Of a stretch of 6,886 nucleotides of DNA, positions 5,452 through 6,886 are shown piece after piece. Source of the DNA: an uncultured Coriobacteriales bacterium (lineage in GTDB: Bacteria > Actinomycetota > Coriobacteriia > Coriobacteriales > Atopobiaceae); contig CAMNAH010000062.1 in assembly GCA_946530775.1 (NCBI GenBank), forward strand, positions 1 through 6,886. The letters are read 5' to 3'. The position numbers and the translations under genes were made by a program. Numbering within the stretch: position 1 is the first letter of the stretch; every line of letters starts with the position of its first letter. The notes beneath the pieces were generated by a model, which was given only the letters and a program-made list of their open reading frames with translations, was not told the origin of the DNA and ran no database searches.

Positions 5452-6886
5452 CTAGACCCCCGTGCCGAATGACGGCGTGATGGGCTGGTTGATGCGTGCG
5501 AGCATCTCGTCCGCATCGGCTGAAAGCGCCCAGGTTGAGAAGGCGTCGAACTCCTCACGGGCCTTGATACCCTCGAGGTAGCGGATCGATGTGGTGAGAT
5601 CCATGCGCTCAGGTGATTCTACCATCTCTATGCGCCGGGCCGTGCTGAAGCCGGTGGTGGTGAGGAATCCGAGTTCGCGGAAGATCGATATTCCGCAGGA
5701 AACGGCATGCTCGTCGAGGTGCGTCTTGGGATCGATGGTGCGGCAGAGCTCCGCGATGGACGCGTTGGTCTCGGAGAAGCCCGGCTCCCCGGTCGCCTCG
5801 ATGGCACGGCGCGCCAGGGTGCGCAGCGCACGATAGAGCACCGAGAGATCGTCGCGCGAGGGCGCCGAGGCCGCCACGATGCGCTCGTTGATGGCGGTGT
5901 CTTTGGATCCGAACAGAAGATGCACGCACGCCTCGTCGCCGTTGCGCCCCGCACGGCCGCTCATCTGGTTGAACTCGATCTGGCCGAACGGCATGTGGTA
6001 GAGCATGACGTGGGCGATGTCGGGAAGGTTGACGCCCTCTCCGAACGCGCTCGTGGAGACTATCGTAACGAGCTCGCCTGCGCGGAAGGCGCGCTCCACG
6101 CGGGTGCGCTCGTCGCGCGTGAGCCCAGCGTTGTAGAACGCGATGGCCTGACCGAGCTCGGGAATCTTGCGGCGCAGCATTCTCGCCAGCGAGACGGACT
6201 GCTCGCGCGAGTTGACGTAGACCACGCATTTGCGGCCCTGCGCCACGGTCTCAATGAGCTCTGCCTCGCGGCTCTTGGTATTGCGGTTGTCGATGACGCG
6301 CAGGTTCGACCTGATGGAGCGGTCGACCACCACGCACTCGGGGGAAATGCCCGCGAGACGGCAAATCTCAGACGCGACATCATCGGCGGCCGTCGCCGTG
6401 ACGGCGAGCACGGTGGGCTCGCCGAGGGCGGCTCTGATCTCGGGAAGGCTCGCGTAGGCGCTGCGGTTGCCCGACTTGGAAAGCCCCGCATGGTGTGCCT
6501 CGTCGATGACGATGAATCCGATGCGCCTCGATGCTGCAAAGCGCTCCTGGTGTATGGCGAGGAACTCGGGCGTGGTGAGGATGACGTCGACATCGCCCGC
6601 GGTAAGCGACGAGAATATGGCATCGCGCTCATCGAGCGCGGTCTCGCCGGTGAGCACCGCGACCCCCATGCCCATCTCGCCGAATGTCTCGGAGAGATGG
6701 AAGGCCTGGTCGGATACGAGCGCACGCAGCGGATAGACGAAGACGCTTGCCTTGTTCGCGAGCAACGCGGTGCGCGCGGCGTGCATATGGAAGATGAGGG
6801 ACTTGCCGCGGCCCGTGGCCATAACGCACAGGCTGCTCCTCCCCTGCGCGAGCAGACCCAGGGTCATGGACTGCGCGGGCAAGAGC
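5452..6886 (-). CDS. Superfamily 2 DEAH-box helicase, C-terminal part (5' end outside window)
   Basis: About 477 residues of an ATP-dependent nucleic-acid helicase of RecQ-like type are visible. Numbering from the TTG at 6882, the motifs are: Q-type PAQS (2-5), Walker A ATGRGKS (22-28), Ia YPLRALVSDQ (50-59), TTPEF (103-107), Walker B/DEAH VIDEAHH (125-131), III TATA (162-165), IV VVYVNSREQS (220-229), V STSAFGEGVNLPD (276-288) and VI QMSGRAGRNG (306-315). A region of about 150 residues without a recognised domain follows, ending near SIRYLEGIKAREEF. The first motif sits at the window edge with coding sequence open beyond it, and no Shine-Dalgarno precedes the TTG, so this is a truncated gene. 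In Coriobacteriia I recall RecJ nucleases fused to such a helicase, and recJ near rel is a common order. That identity is inferred and cannot be tested here. Confidence 0.85.
   Translation of the reverse strand, partial: LLPAQSMTLGLLAQGRSSLCVMATGRGKSLIFHMHAARTALLANKASVFVYPLRALVSDQAFHLSETFGEMGMGVAVLTGETALDERDAIFSSLTAGDVDVILTTPEFLAIHQERFAASRRIGFIVIDEAHHAGLSKSGNRSAYASLPEIRAALGEPTVLAVTATAADDVASEICRLAGISPECVVVDRSIRSNLRVIDNRNTKSREAELIETVAQGRKCVVYVNSREQSVSLARMLRRKIPELGQAIAFYNAGLTRDERTRVERAFRAGELVTIVSTSAFGEGVNLPDIAHVMLYHMPFGQIEFNQMSGRAGRNGDEACVHLLFGSKDTAINERIVAASAPSRDDLSVLYRALRTLARRAIEATGEPGFSETNASIAELCRTIDPKTHLDEHAVSCGISIFRELGFLTTTGFSTARRIEMVESPERMDLTTSIRYLEGIKAREEFDAFSTWALSADADEMLARINQPITPSFGTGV

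Noticed and set aside
3408..5480. A 690-codon open frame on the plus strand opposite rel
   Set aside because: The minus strand encodes an unmistakable full-length Rel with all domains. The antisense translation is low-complexity (Val/Ala/Gly/Asp/His/Leu-rich) with no family resemblance, as expected from GC-rich codon bias.
5439..5558. A 40-residue N-terminal extension of Rel starting at 5558
   Set aside because: It overlaps the helicase coding region, is Ser/Arg/Pro-rich, and lacks a matching family N-terminus. The ATG at 5438 has a good Shine-Dalgarno site.

Overview
The window reads as a GC-rich actinobacterial chromosome, most likely Coriobacteriia (Collinsella/Olsenella-like). This is inferred from protein character and gene order, not from a marker search. 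All six protein genes lie on the minus strand. The only plus-strand gene is a tRNA. Two genes run off the window: infC at the left edge loses its 3' part, and a helicase at the right edge loses its 5' part.

Right to left, in the direction of transcription, a tight cluster occupies 6886-1889. It starts with the C-terminal part of a superfamily 2 DEAH-box helicase, possibly the tail of a RecJ-helicase fusion. A 13-nt gap leads to a complete bifunctional (p)ppGpp synthetase/hydrolase of the Rel type. A TGATG stop/start overlap leads to a metallo-beta-lactamase-fold hydrolase, and a 23-nt gap to a DUF3990 protein, an ADP-ribosyltransferase-like family often linked to toxin-antitoxin loci. No antitoxin is visible beside it. 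The short gaps and individual Shine-Dalgarno sites suggest one transcript.

A tRNA-Leu(CAA) on the plus strand (1698-1781) faces the end of this cluster. Between the two convergent units lies a perfect tandem duplication of a 45-nt unit that can form hairpins. The second hairpin extends into the stop codon of the DUF3990 gene. The tRNA has an extended -10 promoter and is divergent from the next minus-strand gene, a sugar-transfer-associated ATP-grasp protein (537-1565).

The left end holds infC (translation initiation factor IF-3), preceded by a structured leader of roughly 180 nt that ends in an intrinsic terminator. This layout suggests transcription attenuation, as in the L20-controlled infC operons of Bacillota. 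The Shine-Dalgarno spacing and an in-frame upstream stop suggest infC starts at AUA, a rare codon of the kind used for IF-3 autoregulation in other bacteria. The infC leader and start, the tandem hairpin repeat and the lone DUF3990 gene are the parts most worth a second look. The rest looks like ordinary housekeeping sequence, and I see no clear undescribed multi-gene system.
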